Assembly (NCBI RefSeq): GCF_018919395.1
Contig: NZ_JAHLME010000002.1
Location: forward strand, 124,001-188,000
Reading direction: 5' to 3'
From: Geomonas azotofigens
GTDB taxonomy: Bacteria; Desulfobacterota; Desulfuromonadia; Geobacterales; Geobacteraceae
Length of the DNA: 64,000 nucleotides
Part shown: positions 56,021 to 63,850 of the stretch, piece after piece
Numbering within the stretch: the first letter of the stretch is position 1
Layout of the letters: each line of letters starts with the position of its first letter
Made by a program: the position numbers and the translations under genes
Notes under the pieces: model-generated
Told to the model about the DNA's origin: nothing
What the model saw: only the letters and a program-made list of their open reading frames with translations
Database searches by the model: none

Positions 56021-56892
56021 CAGTTCCTCCCGGCCTGCTGTTTGCGGTACAGGTTGCCGCATTCGAAGATCCGCACCAGGTGCTGGTGGTAGCGCTCGGG
56101 GACCGCTTCCGCCTTGCCCAGGAGCAGCACCCCGCCCGGATTGAGGGCGCGGAAGAGGTTGTCGAACACCCTCAGGTACGCCTGCGGGTCGAGGTACATG
56201 AGAAAGTTGCGGCAGGAGATGAGGTCGAAGCCGCCAAAGAGCGATTCGGGCGGGGCGAAGGTATGGGGGTCGAGCAGGTCGTGGCGGCAGTAGCTGATCA
56301 TGGACAGGATCTCGGGCGAGATCCGGTAGCCGTTGCCGTCGGGCGTGAAGTAGGTGTTCAGTTGCCGCAGGGTGACGCCGCCCAGGGTTCCCGCTGTGTA
56401 GTACCCGGCGCGCCCCTCCTCCAGTGCGTCCTCGGCAACGTCGGTGGCGAAGATCTGCACCTTGGGGCGCACGTCCATAAGTTGCAGGGTCTCGTCGATG
56501 ATGATGCCCAGCGAGCAGGCTTCCTCTCCGCCGGCGCAGGCCGCGGACCACGCCCGCAGGAACCCGCCCGGTGAGGCCGGTAGCAGGCTGGCCATGATCT
56601 GCGACCTTAACAGCTCGAACTGCAGCGTATCCCGGAAGAAGCTGCTGAACCTGATGCGCAGCATGCGGGACAGGTACGCCGGCTCGCCGGGGTCGCGCCG
56701 CAGGAGCTGGCGATACTCCTCCACCCCGGATAGTCGCAGCTGCTTCACCCGTTCCGCGATGCGTTTCTCGGCAAGGGACTGGGAATACGACTGGAAGTCT
56801 TCGCCGAAAAATTCGGTGAGAAAACTAAGTATATGGGCTACCGTCTCACCCAAACAGGCCCTCCAGGAAGAATGCTGAGCCTCAAACGTCAT
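56020..56892 (-). CDS. cheR: CheR-type methyltransferase
   Basis: The 290-aa protein matches CheR: an N-terminal helical part (LAEKRIAERVKQLRLSG), RFSSFFRDTLQFELL (the usual T-x-FFRD block), the SAM loop RAWSAACAGGEEACSLGI, then IFATDVAEDALEEGRAG, FDLISCRNFLMYLD and GGVLLLGKAE. It would methylate glutamates of a chemoreceptor. The ATG at 56892 is chosen because the earlier TTG (56949) falls in an AT-rich promoter-like patch; neither has a good ribosome site. It is the first gene of the operon with the binding lipoprotein; no receptor or CheB is present. Confidence 0.85.
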   Translation of the reverse strand: MTFEAQHSSWRACLGETVAHILSFLTEFFGEDFQSYSQSLAEKRIAERVKQLRLSGVEEYRQLLRRDPGEPAYLSRMLRIRFSSFFRDTLQFELLRSQIMASLLPASPGGFLRAWSAACAGGEEACSLGIIIDETLQLMDVRPKVQIFATDVAEDALEEGRAGYYTAGTLGGVTLRQLNTYFTPDGNGYRISPEILSMISYCRHDLLDPHTFAPPESLFGGFDLISCRNFLMYLDPQAYLRVFDNLFRALNPGGVLLLGKAEAVPERYHQHLVRIFECGNLYRKQQAGRN

Positions 56893-57221
56893 ATTGGACT
56901 GGTCGGCACAGTCTCTGAGAACTTGAGGTTTATAATAGGTAATTTCCAATTACACTTTTCACTATAATAAGTCAATTAGAATCAACTTGGCAAAAAAACA
57001 CTAAAGCGTTGCATTTGCATATACTCACAAAAGGGACAACCTGTGCCAGTGGTGGGAAGACAGGGAAAGGTCTATGACTGTCCCCGTGGGGGACAAAACA
57101 GGAGGGTTCAACAGTCCTGCTTGCGATTAAGTGCGGGGTGCTTACAGCGCCACTCCACGTGCGGGAGTGGGTCGGGTGGGGGAAGCCGCCATCACAGCCA
57201 AAACCGGCGGCTTCCCCATCT
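56893..57221. other. Intergenic region upstream of cheR
   Basis: These 329 bp lie between cheR (5' end) and the DUF1653 gene (3' end). An AT-rich patch at 56930-57010 with TATTAT-like boxes should hold the cheR promoter. The rest has short inverted repeats: TGTCCCC/GGGGACA (57079-57095), CCACTCC/GGAGTGG near 57151-57168, and a strong 12-bp hairpin at 57178-57217. No gene is seen. Confidence 0.55.
57178..57217 (-). terminator. Hairpin at the end of the slyX-hypD-DUF1653 operon
   Basis: GGGGAAGCCGCC (57179-57190) and GGCGGCTTCCCC (57206-57217) form a 12-bp stem, 5 bp past the DUF1653 stop. There is no T-tract, so termination is uncertain; it may protect the 3' end of the message. Confidence 0.55.
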
Positions 57222-57437
57222 TCAATCAGCGGGACAAGGGGTGAACCGGAGAACCGGCTCCCCATCGACCAGCACCGTCTCCAGGAACATCGCCTCGGGA
57301 CGCACCCACAGCCCCCCCTCGCCGTAGAGGGGACGGTACACGACCATGAGCTCGTCGGTCTCGCTGTGCCTGGCCGTGCCGATCACCTCGTAGAACTTCC
57401 CTTTGTAGTGACGGTAACGTCCCGGTGCTACGGCCAT
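57222..57437 (-). CDS. DUF1653-domain small protein
   Basis: The 71-aa protein fits DUF1653 along its whole length: GRYRHYKGKFYEVIGTARHSETDELMVVYRPLYGE, split here into its YRHYKGK and VVYRPLYG cores, and W-RP-xMFLE-V with VDGxPV-RF at the end. These compact beta proteins have no known activity. ATG has the strong GGGAGG site. It follows hypD by 19 bp and closes the operon. Its length and composition are normal for the family. Confidence 0.85.
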   Translation of the reverse strand: MAVAPGRYRHYKGKFYEVIGTARHSETDELMVVYRPLYGEGGLWVRPEAMFLETVLVDGEPVLRFTPCPAD

Positions 57438-57456
57438 GGCTTCCTCCCGTGGGCTT

Positions 57457-59817
57457 CTAGAACGAGCTGTGCTCGGTCCGGGTGATGATCTCGTTTTGCA
57501 GGTCGGCCGACAGGTCGCAGAAGTAATCGCTGTACCCGGCGACGCGCACGATGAGGTCGCGGTATTCCGAGGGGTTCGCCTGCGCCCTTTTCAGGGTTTC
57601 CACGTTGACCACGTTGAACTGGACGTGGTGCCCGTCCATCCGGAAGTAGCTCCGCACCAGGCTGGCCACGCCGTCCAGGCCGCTCGCGTCGGAGAGGAGC
57701 GTCGGGGAGAACTTCATGTTCAACAGGGTGCCGCCGCTTCTGATATGGTCCATCTTCCCGGCGGAGCGGATCACGGCGGTCGGGCCGCGGCGGTCCGCCC
57801 CCTGCACGGGTGAGATCCCCTCGGAGAGCGGGGTGCCGCGCCGGCGCCCGTCCGGGGTGGCACCGGTGACGGAACCGAAGTAGACGTGGCACGTCGTGGG
57901 GAGCATCTCGATCCGGTACACGCCGTTCTTGGTGTTGGGCCTGCCGTCCACCTCGTGGAAGAAGGCGTCGAAGACCAGTCGCATCAGGTCGTCGGCGTAA
58001 TCGTCGTCGTTGCCGTACTTGCGGGTCTTGTTCCAAAGGCGCTGCCGGAGCGGCTCGTCGCCCGCGAAATCCGCGTCCAGTTTCGCCACCAGTTCCGGCA
58101 GGGAGAGGGTTTCGCGCTCGAAAACGTGGTCCTTGATGGCGGAGAGCGCGTCGGTGATGCTGCCGATCCCCACCCCCTGGATGAAGCTGTTGTTGTAGCG
58201 GGCGCCCCCGGCGTTGTAATCGACGCCCCGGCTGATGCAGTCGTCGGTCAGGACCGACAGGAAGGGAGCCGGCATCTGCGAGGCGTAGATCATCTCGATG
58301 AGCCGGTTGCCGCGGATCTTTATGTCCAGGAAGTGGGAGAGCTGGGCGCGGAAGGCCTCGAAGAGCTCACCGAAGCTTTTGAAGCTCTCGGCGCTGCCGG
58401 TCTTCGGCCCCAGTTGCACCCCGGTCAGCGGGTCGACGCCGTCGTGCAGGGCGAGCTCCAGCATCTTCACCAGGTTGAAGTAACCGGTCAGGATGTAGGC
58501 CTCCTTGCCGAAGGCGCCCACCTCGACGCAGCCGCTGCAGCCGCCGGCGCGGGCGTCCACCAGGCTTTTCCCCTGGCGCAGCTGTTCCTCGACCACCGCG
58601 TCGGCGTTGAAGATGGAGGGAAAGCCATAGCCGCTGCGCACCACCTGCAGGGTGTGCTTCAGGAAGGCGTCCGGTGACTTGCGCGACAGCTGCACGTTAC
58701 TGGAAGGCTGCAGCAGGTGCATCTCGTCGATCACCTCGAGCAGCAGGTGCGACACCTCGTTTGAGCCGTCCGAACCGTCCGGGAGGAGTCCCCCCAGGTT
58801 GATGTTGGCGAAGTCGGTGTAGGTGCCGCTCTCCGCCGCCGTGACCCCGACCTTCGGTGGCGAGGGGTGGTTGTTGAACTTGACGAAGAAGCACTCCAAG
58901 AGCTCCCGGGCGCCCTCCCTGGTCAGCGTCCCCGTGCCGAGCTCGGCCTGGTAGAACGGGAGCAGGTGCTGGTCCAGATGTCCCGGGCTGAAGGCGTCCC
59001 AGCCATTCAGTTCGGTAATGACGGCCAGGTGGCAGAACCAGTAGGACTGCAGCGCCTCCCAGAAATCGCTCGGGGCGTGCGCCGGGACCCAGCGGCAGTT
59101 GGCGGCGATCTTCAAAAGCTCCTGCTTGCGGGCGGGATCGGTGCAGGCGGCCGCCATGCTCTCGGCGAGCTTGGCGTGGCGTTCCGCGAAGAGGATGACG
59201 GCGTCGCAGGAGATGTCCATGGCGACCAGCTGTTCCCGGCGGGCCCAGGCATCGGCGTCCGTGGCGAAGTCGAGCGCCTCGATCGCCTGCGCGATCTCCT
59301 TTTTGAAGTCGAGCAGCCCCTTGCGGTAGATCTTGTCGTCCAGCACGGTGTGCCCCGGGGCGCGCTGTTCCATGAACTCGGTGAAGATGCCGTAGCGGTA
59401 GGCCTGGTGCCATTCCTCGGGGAGCGCGTCGAAGATCTTGTCGCGCAGGCTGCGGGTGCCCCAGTACGGGATCACCGTCTCCTGGTAGGCCTTCAGGCAG
59501 GCGTCGTCGACCCGGTAGGAGGTCAGCTCGCGCGAGTTGAGGATGCGCAGGTCCTCGACGGAGTGGCAGGTCAGTTCCGGATAGGTCGACACCAGCTTCG
59601 GGGCCGGTCCCCTCTCCCCGACCACGAGTTCGCCCTCCCCGATGCAGATGGTCTTCTTCTCGCAGAGGTAGAGGAAGGACTTGGCGCGCATGACCGGCAC
59701 GGACCAGCGTCCCTCGTTGTCACGGTAAAACTCCGTGAGCAGCAGCGCGCGTTCCGCGGAAATGGCGGGCTCGGCGGCAAGGCTTTCCTGGCGCAGGCGT
59801 TTCGTTCTTCCGGTCAT
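57457..59817 (-). CDS. hypD: trans-4-Hydroxy-L-proline dehydratase (glycyl radical enzyme)
   Basis: The 786-aa glycyl radical enzyme has the thiyl cysteine C430 with E432 in SGCVEVGAFGKEAY and the radical G761 in VRVAGYSDYF. The residues known from Clostridioides difficile HypD appear at a constant offset of four: F148, H156, D274, S330, D335, F336, C430, E432 and G761. So it should dehydrate trans-4-hydroxy-L-proline to pyrroline-5-carboxylate (EC 4.2.1.172), anaerobically in the cytoplasm. The activase gene ends one base before this start codon. proC, often its partner, is not in the window. A different GRE substrate seems unlikely. Confidence 0.88.
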   Translation of the reverse strand: MTGRTKRLRQESLAAEPAISAERALLLTEFYRDNEGRWSVPVMRAKSFLYLCEKKTICIGEGELVVGERGPAPKLVSTYPELTCHSVEDLRILNSRELTSYRVDDACLKAYQETVIPYWGTRSLRDKIFDALPEEWHQAYRYGIFTEFMEQRAPGHTVLDDKIYRKGLLDFKKEIAQAIEALDFATDADAWARREQLVAMDISCDAVILFAERHAKLAESMAAACTDPARKQELLKIAANCRWVPAHAPSDFWEALQSYWFCHLAVITELNGWDAFSPGHLDQHLLPFYQAELGTGTLTREGARELLECFFVKFNNHPSPPKVGVTAAESGTYTDFANINLGGLLPDGSDGSNEVSHLLLEVIDEMHLLQPSSNVQLSRKSPDAFLKHTLQVVRSGYGFPSIFNADAVVEEQLRQGKSLVDARAGGCSGCVEVGAFGKEAYILTGYFNLVKMLELALHDGVDPLTGVQLGPKTGSAESFKSFGELFEAFRAQLSHFLDIKIRGNRLIEMIYASQMPAPFLSVLTDDCISRGVDYNAGGARYNNSFIQGVGIGSITDALSAIKDHVFERETLSLPELVAKLDADFAGDEPLRQRLWNKTRKYGNDDDYADDLMRLVFDAFFHEVDGRPNTKNGVYRIEMLPTTCHVYFGSVTGATPDGRRRGTPLSEGISPVQGADRRGPTAVIRSAGKMDHIRSGGTLLNMKFSPTLLSDASGLDGVASLVRSYFRMDGHHVQFNVVNVETLKRAQANPSEYRDLIVRVAGYSDYFCDLSADLQNEIITRTEHSSF

Positions 59818-60708
59818 CTAGGTTCCCCCTCCTATCTGCGTGTCCAATCCCCGGGTTTTGAAGAGCCGGGCGAAATCTGCCATGGTATCCGGTGCGGGCG
59901 TGTGCGTCGCCGCAGCCTCGGCGGACGGCTCCTGTCCCAGGCGGGCGGGTTTCGCGGCCCAGCTGCCGTGGTAGGGGAGCAGCCAGACCTGGCGCACCCC
60001 GGCGGCCCGTGCCGCGTGGTCGGCCAGCGCCTCCATTTCCCGGAGAGAGTCGTTGAAGCCCGGGATCACCGGGATCCGGATCCAGATGTTGTGGTGCACC
60101 CGTCCCAGTTGAGCCAGGTTGTCGAGGATGCGGCCGTTGCCGAGGCCAGTTCCCTTCAAGTGCAGCGCGTCGTCGGCGCACTTGAGGTCGAAGAGGAAGA
60201 GGTCCACCAGCGGGGCGATGTCGATGAGCGTCTCGGGCGGGCAGAGCGCCGCCGTATCGACGGCGGTATGGATGTCGTGGCCGCGGCAGGCGCTGAGGAG
60301 GGATTTCAGGAAGGCAGGCTGGCAGAGCGGTTCCCCCCCCGAGAAGGTGACCCCGCCTCGTGAATCCTCGAAGAACATGCGGTCCTTGAGGATGGTTTGC
60401 AGCACCTCGTCGACCGTCGTTTGTGAGCCGAGCAGTTCGCGAGCCCCGGTGGGGCAGGCCTCGGTGCAATCCCCGCAGGCCCGGCAGGCCTCGCGCGGTT
60501 GCAGCCCCTCGTGGCAGGCCAGCAGGCAAGCGTCGCAGGAGATGCAGCGGTTTTGGGACCAGGCCGTTTGAGGGGAAAAGCTTTGGCTTTCCGGGTTATG
60601 GCACCACCAGCAGCGCGCCGGGCACCCCTTGAGGAACACCGTCGTGCGGATGCCCGGTCCGTCGTGCAGCGAGTAGCGTTGCACGTTAAAAATGATGCCG
60701 CTCTTCAT
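59818..60708 (-). CDS. hypE: Glycyl radical enzyme activase for HypD
   Basis: The 296-aa radical SAM protein has C29-x3-C33-x2-C36 (GCPARCWWCHNPES), typical of PflA-like activases, with an inserted ferredoxin-type domain holding two clusters (CISCDACLLAC, CRACGDCTEACPTGA). GGVTFSGGEPL is the conserved radical SAM strand binding the SAM amino group. It abstracts hydrogen from the HypD glycine. Directly abutting hypD (0 bp) and coupled to a tiny upstream frame through ATGA. The C-terminal 35 residues are Ala/Thr/Pro-rich before FARLFKTRGL. Confidence 0.92.
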   Translation of the reverse strand: MKSGIIFNVQRYSLHDGPGIRTTVFLKGCPARCWWCHNPESQSFSPQTAWSQNRCISCDACLLACHEGLQPREACRACGDCTEACPTGARELLGSQTTVDEVLQTILKDRMFFEDSRGGVTFSGGEPLCQPAFLKSLLSACRGHDIHTAVDTAALCPPETLIDIAPLVDLFLFDLKCADDALHLKGTGLGNGRILDNLAQLGRVHHNIWIRIPVIPGFNDSLREMEALADHAARAAGVRQVWLLPYHGSWAAKPARLGQEPSAEAAATHTPAPDTMADFARLFKTRGLDTQIGGGT

Positions 60709-60743
60709 AATCCCATCATTCCCATGCTTCCCATCATTCCCAT
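60705..60743 (-). CDS. Possible 12-aa Met/Gly leader peptide upstream of hypE
   Basis: In the 52-bp gap between the AKR gene and hypE, an ATG at 60743 opens the frame MGMMGSMGMMGL, whose TGA overlaps the hypE ATG as ATGA. The DNA is a direct repeat of ATGGGAATGATGGGA with period 18 bp. The overlap is what one expects of a coupled leader peptide, but the frame is very short, has no good ribosome site of its own, and may be chance from the repeat. Confidence 0.3.
   Translation of the reverse strand: MGMMGSMGMMGL
60711..60743. repeat. 15-bp direct repeat before hypE
   Basis: TCCCATCATTCCCAT occurs at 60711-60725 and 60729-60743, separated by GCT. On the minus strand each copy carries GATGGGA, an SD-like stretch, so one copy also provides the ribosome site of hypE. 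Confidence 0.85.
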
Positions 60744-60760
60744 AGTGCCACCGCTGCCAG

Positions 60761-61711
60761 CTACACCACCCTAATCATGAATTCCGGGCACGCCGCCCCG
60801 CAGTACCCGCACAGGATGCAGGTCTCGTCGTCCACCTTCGCCTTCCCCTCCACCATGGCCAGGGCGTTGTTGGTGCAGGCCGGCACGCAGGCGCCGCACC
60901 CCTTGCAGAAGGCCTCCATGATGGTGAGCTTGCGGCGCCTCCCTTCCAGCGTGTTCCAAAGCGTATCGTCGGCGCGCCCCTCCTGGAAGAGCGCCAGGTT
61001 GCCGTCGACCTCGGCCTCCGACAGCATCCCCAGGGCGATGCCGTGCACCCCGGCGAGCCCCAGCACGAAGCGCAGGCTCTCGCGGGCGGTGGAAATGAGG
61101 TTCCCCCCGGCCAGCGCCTTCATGGCGTAGACCCCCTTCCCCGCCGCGGCGCAGGCCGCGATGGCAGCGGCCATCTCCTCTTGCGTCCCGTCGATGATCC
61201 CCATGCCGGTACGGTTGATGAGGGGATGCACCACCTCGATCTCCGGGTGCAGCACCGACTTCTCCATGGCGCTCACGAAGTGCGAGGAGAGTCCCACGTG
61301 GGCGATCTTCCCCTCCTCCTTCATCCTGATGAGCGTCTCGATCACCTCGGGGCGCTCGACGAACGGGTCCGCGACCCTGGCGCCGTGCAGGTGCACGATG
61401 TCCAGCCGCTCCACCCCCAGCTCGGTGAGCGCCCGCTCCACGTGGCCGCGCGCCGCCTGCGCCGTGTTGGCGTGCGTCTTGGAGGCGATGAGGCACTCGC
61501 CGGTGAAGCCCGTGAGCGCCGCGCGGATGTGCGGGTAGGTCTGGTACAGTTCGGCGGTGTCCAGGAGGTTCACGCCCCGTTCCAGGGCGTAGCGGATCAG
61601 GCGTCCCCCCTCTTCGGGAGAAAGCGAAGCCTGCAGGGGGCCAAGCGGAAGGGTGCCGAAAACGAGGGGATTGATGCTGAGACCGGTACTACCGAGACTG
61701 ACTTTCTTCAT
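60761..61711 (-). CDS. Aldo/keto reductase with C-terminal 2[4Fe-4S] ferredoxin domain
   Basis: The 316-aa protein is an AKR barrel with the catalytic D51, Y56, K78 and the histidine in IVHLHG near 107-109. Instead of the usual NADP tail it ends with two cluster motifs, CKGCGACVPAC and CILCGYCGAAC, so it should exchange electrons with ferredoxin or a flavin partner. This type is common in anaerobes. Position between slyX (18 bp) and hypE (52 bp) suggests a link to hydroxyproline or other carbonyl chemistry, but this is inference. Confidence 0.87.
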   Translation of the reverse strand: MKKVSLGSTGLSINPLVFGTLPLGPLQASLSPEEGGRLIRYALERGVNLLDTAELYQTYPHIRAALTGFTGECLIASKTHANTAQAARGHVERALTELGVERLDIVHLHGARVADPFVERPEVIETLIRMKEEGKIAHVGLSSHFVSAMEKSVLHPEIEVVHPLINRTGMGIIDGTQEEMAAAIAACAAAGKGVYAMKALAGGNLISTARESLRFVLGLAGVHGIALGMLSEAEVDGNLALFQEGRADDTLWNTLEGRRRKLTIMEAFCKGCGACVPACTNNALAMVEGKAKVDDETCILCGYCGAACPEFMIRVV

Positions 61712-61729
61712 GTGGTTCCTGTTCCGGGG

Positions 61730-61933
61730 TTAGTAATGGGGCGGCGGCTCTTCTTCGGAGGGAAGCCTGTTTTCGGAAGCGCTCATGCCGCGCAGGTGTT
61801 CCTTGATGATCTTCAATTCCTTGGTGAGCTGGTCGATGAGGGCCTGGTGTCCCGTGACCACCTCGTTCAGTTGGTCGATGATGTGACCCTGGTGCATGAT
61901 CAGCATCTCCATGTCAGTCAGACGCTGTTCCAT
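61730..61933 (-). CDS. slyX: SlyX-family coiled-coil protein
   Basis: The 67-aa protein matches SlyX: MEQRLTDMEMLIMHQGHIIDQLNEVV, read in two blocks, then DQLTKELKIIKEHLR and the typical C-terminal tail P-SEEEPPPHY. It is a single coiled coil with a proline-rich end. Its role is unknown (the name comes from proximity to SlyD in enterobacteria). It begins the operon to AKR, hypE, hypD and DUF1653. Divergent from the gene at 62087, with 153 bp between. Confidence 0.88.
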   Translation of the reverse strand: MEQRLTDMEMLIMHQGHIIDQLNEVVTGHQALIDQLTKELKIIKEHLRGMSASENRLPSEEEPPPHY

Positions 61934-62086
61934 AGTGCGCTCCTTGTTGTGCCTGGTTGTGAAGCAGGCAAAAGTTTAACCCGATTCAGTGTTATAGCCA
62001 AGATAAAAAACTTCAAAAACCGGACGGATTCTGATAATTTCGCTGACTGTTCCGGGCACGTGAAGTGTGGGGCAATGGAGGTAGCG

Positions 62087-62755
62087 ATGCAGGAAACACC
62101 GAAGTCGAGCAGCGAGCGTCACATCGAGTCGATCATGCAGCATCTGGAGCCGGGGAGCGACCGGTACGAGGTGTTGGACAAGGCGAAGCGGTTCAAGTCC
62201 TCGTGGGTGGAGTTGGGCGAGAAGCTGTTGGACGTCAGCAAGAGGGGTCGTTTTCGTGAGTGGGGTTACGGGACCTTTGAAGAGTACTGTGTGCAGGAGA
62301 TACGCATCAAGCGGGGCACCGCCGAGAAGTTGACCATGGCCTACCGGTTCATGGAGAAGGAAGAGCCGCAGTTATTGGATCGGCGCGAGGAGTTGCGTCC
62401 TCTTCCCGATTTCAGGTCCATAGATCTGTTGCGTCAGGCCAAGGAGGAAAAGGGTTTTTCCGCCGAAGAGTATGGCGATTTGAGGAAAAGGGTGGTGGAG
62501 GATGACAAGAGTCATCCGACCGTGTTGAAGAAGTTCAAGGAAGTGGCCGCGTTGCGTGAAGAGCCCAACCCCGTGGTCCCCTTGAAGGCCGCCGTTTCGG
62601 CCGCGAAGCGGTTGGACAACGCGTTGCGTCTTTTGGAGAGTGTGCCGCAGGAGTATGTGCGGCAAGTAGGAGAGTTGTTAGGTCATTTGGAGCAGGAGTT
62701 GAATGCCCGCGACCTGGGAGCCGAGACCGAAGCCGGCAACCTCCGCGAGATTTAG
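62087..62755 (+). CDS. Hypothetical soluble protein with unusual codon use
   Basis: The 222-aa product is highly charged and mostly helical: residues 1-100 contain SSWVELGEKLLDVSKRGRFREWGYGTFEEYCVQEIRIKRGTAEKL, here seen as a WVELGEKL / GYGTFEEYC pattern resembling small DNA-associated DUF3102-like or KilA-like helical domains, but no family is certain. ATG 62087 has a perfect GGAGGT ribosome site, four codons after another ATG. Leucine is mostly TTG and arginine CGT/CGG, unlike the CTG- and CGC-rich neighbours, and GC is lower. It could be acquired DNA. A repeat array follows its stop. Confidence 0.65.
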   Translation: MQETPKSSSERHIESIMQHLEPGSDRYEVLDKAKRFKSSWVELGEKLLDVSKRGRFREWGYGTFEEYCVQEIRIKRGTAEKLTMAYRFMEKEEPQLLDRREELRPLPDFRSIDLLRQAKEEKGFSAEEYGDLRKRVVEDDKSHPTVLKKFKEVAALREEPNPVVPLKAAVSAAKRLDNALRLLESVPQEYVRQVGELLGHLEQELNARDLGAETEAGNLREI

Positions 62756-63088
62756 CAGAAAAGCTGTCCCCGGCGGCAGCCGCACAGCTGTTTTTCCGCC
62801 GGTTTTATGAGTTCCCCGTCCACTTTTGTCCACTGGGTCCACCGGGTCCACGTCGTCCACCTGCGGCTGCCACGACCGGTTCTAGTGACGGCTGCGCCGG
62901 GTCCAGTCCACCTGCGGCTGCCACGACCGGTCCTAGTGACGGCTGCGCCGGTCCAGTCCACCTGCGGCTGCCACGACCGGTCCTAGTGACGGCTGCGCCG
63001 GTCCAGTCCACCTGCGGTTGCCACGACCGGTCCTAATGGCGGCTGCGCCGCCCCGTCCACCCGCCGTTGCCGCCCCCGCCCCCGAGCA
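62756..63088. other. Intergenic region dominated by a minisatellite
   Basis: This stretch of 333 bp is almost wholly repetitive: degenerate GTCCAC-CGG triplet-like units (62815-62855), then four 50-bp copies (62855-63054), then a CCGCC-rich end next to the TauE gene stop. Minus-strand frames through it show no stop codon for some length, but only because of the repeat; they have no family character. Confidence 0.7.
62855..63054. repeat. Four tandem copies of a 50-bp unit
   Basis: Copies begin with GTCCACCTGCGG at 62855, 62906, 62956 and 63006. Units 2 and 3 are almost identical; unit 1 has one extra G and unit 4 has a few changes (GGTTGCC, CCTAATGGC). Each contains CACGACCGGT and GACGGCTGCGCCGG. 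Period is not a multiple of three, so it is not a coding repeat. Confidence 0.92.
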
Positions 63089-63847
63089 TTACCGGTAGCT
63101 ATCCCAAAACAGCTTCGCCGTCACCGCCAGCACCGAGCAGATGAACACCGGCCTGACGAACCGGGTCCCCTTGTGGATGACCAGCCTGGCGCCGACGCGT
63201 GCGCCAAACGCCTGCCCCGCCCCCATCAAGAGCCCCGCCCCGAACAGCACGTGCCCCCCGGCCACGAAGACCACCAGCGAGACGATGTTGCTCACGAAGT
63301 TGAAGAGCTTGGTGTACCCGGTCCCCTTGCGCATGTCGAAGCCGAGCCCGAGCATGATGGCGATCACCCAGAAGGAGCCGGTTCCCGGACCGAGGAAGCC
63401 GTCGTAGAAGCCGAGCCCGAGCCCCGCCACCGCGTAGAAGAGCCTGCGCGGCAGACGCGGATGCACCTCCTCGGCGCCGAGTTTCGGGGTGAATACGGTG
63501 TAGCAGAGAATGGCGAGCAGCAGAAACGGGATGCACTTCTTCAGAAAGCCCGGGTCGATCTGCTGCACCGTGTAGGAGCCGAGGATGGCGCCGACGGTGG
63601 TCCAGATGACACCGGGGAGCGCGTCGCGCAGGTTGACCGTGCCGGCCTTGACGAAGTGCGCCATGGCGCTGCACGACCCGAAACTGGCCTGGAGCTTGTT
63701 GGTGCCCAGCGCCGCCTGGGGCGGCAGCCCGAGGCCGAGCAGGACCGGGATAGTGATGAGGCCGCCACCGCCGGCGATGGCGTCGATGCAACCGGCAACT
63801 GCGCCGGTAAGGAACAGGACGGGAAAAAGAACCGGTGAAATCTCCAT
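63089..63847 (-). CDS. TauE/SafE-family permease
   Basis: The 252-aa inner-membrane protein has seven to eight helices and the TauE/SafE duplicated pattern: GCIDAIAGGGGLITIPVLLGLGLPP in the first half, then LGTNKLQASFGS, and FYDGFLGPGTGSFWVI in the second. Such proteins export sulfite, sulfoacetate or other small anions. The ATG at 63847 lies 3 bp after the stop of another minus-strand gene that extends past the window, so the two are probably cotranscribed. It ends before a tandem repeat. The substrate is unknown. Confidence 0.88.
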   Translation of the reverse strand: MEISPVLFPVLFLTGAVAGCIDAIAGGGGLITIPVLLGLGLPPQAALGTNKLQASFGSCSAMAHFVKAGTVNLRDALPGVIWTTVGAILGSYTVQQIDPGFLKKCIPFLLLAILCYTVFTPKLGAEEVHPRLPRRLFYAVAGLGLGFYDGFLGPGTGSFWVIAIMLGLGFDMRKGTGYTKLFNFVSNIVSLVVFVAGGHVLFGAGLLMGAGQAFGARVGARLVIHKGTRFVRPVFICSVLAVTAKLFWDSYR

Positions 63848-63850
63848 AAA

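Noticed and set aside
62752-63011. Minus-strand repeat proteins in the minisatellite
   Set aside because: The 50-bp period shifts the frame at each copy, there is no ribosome site, and the sequences are low complexity.
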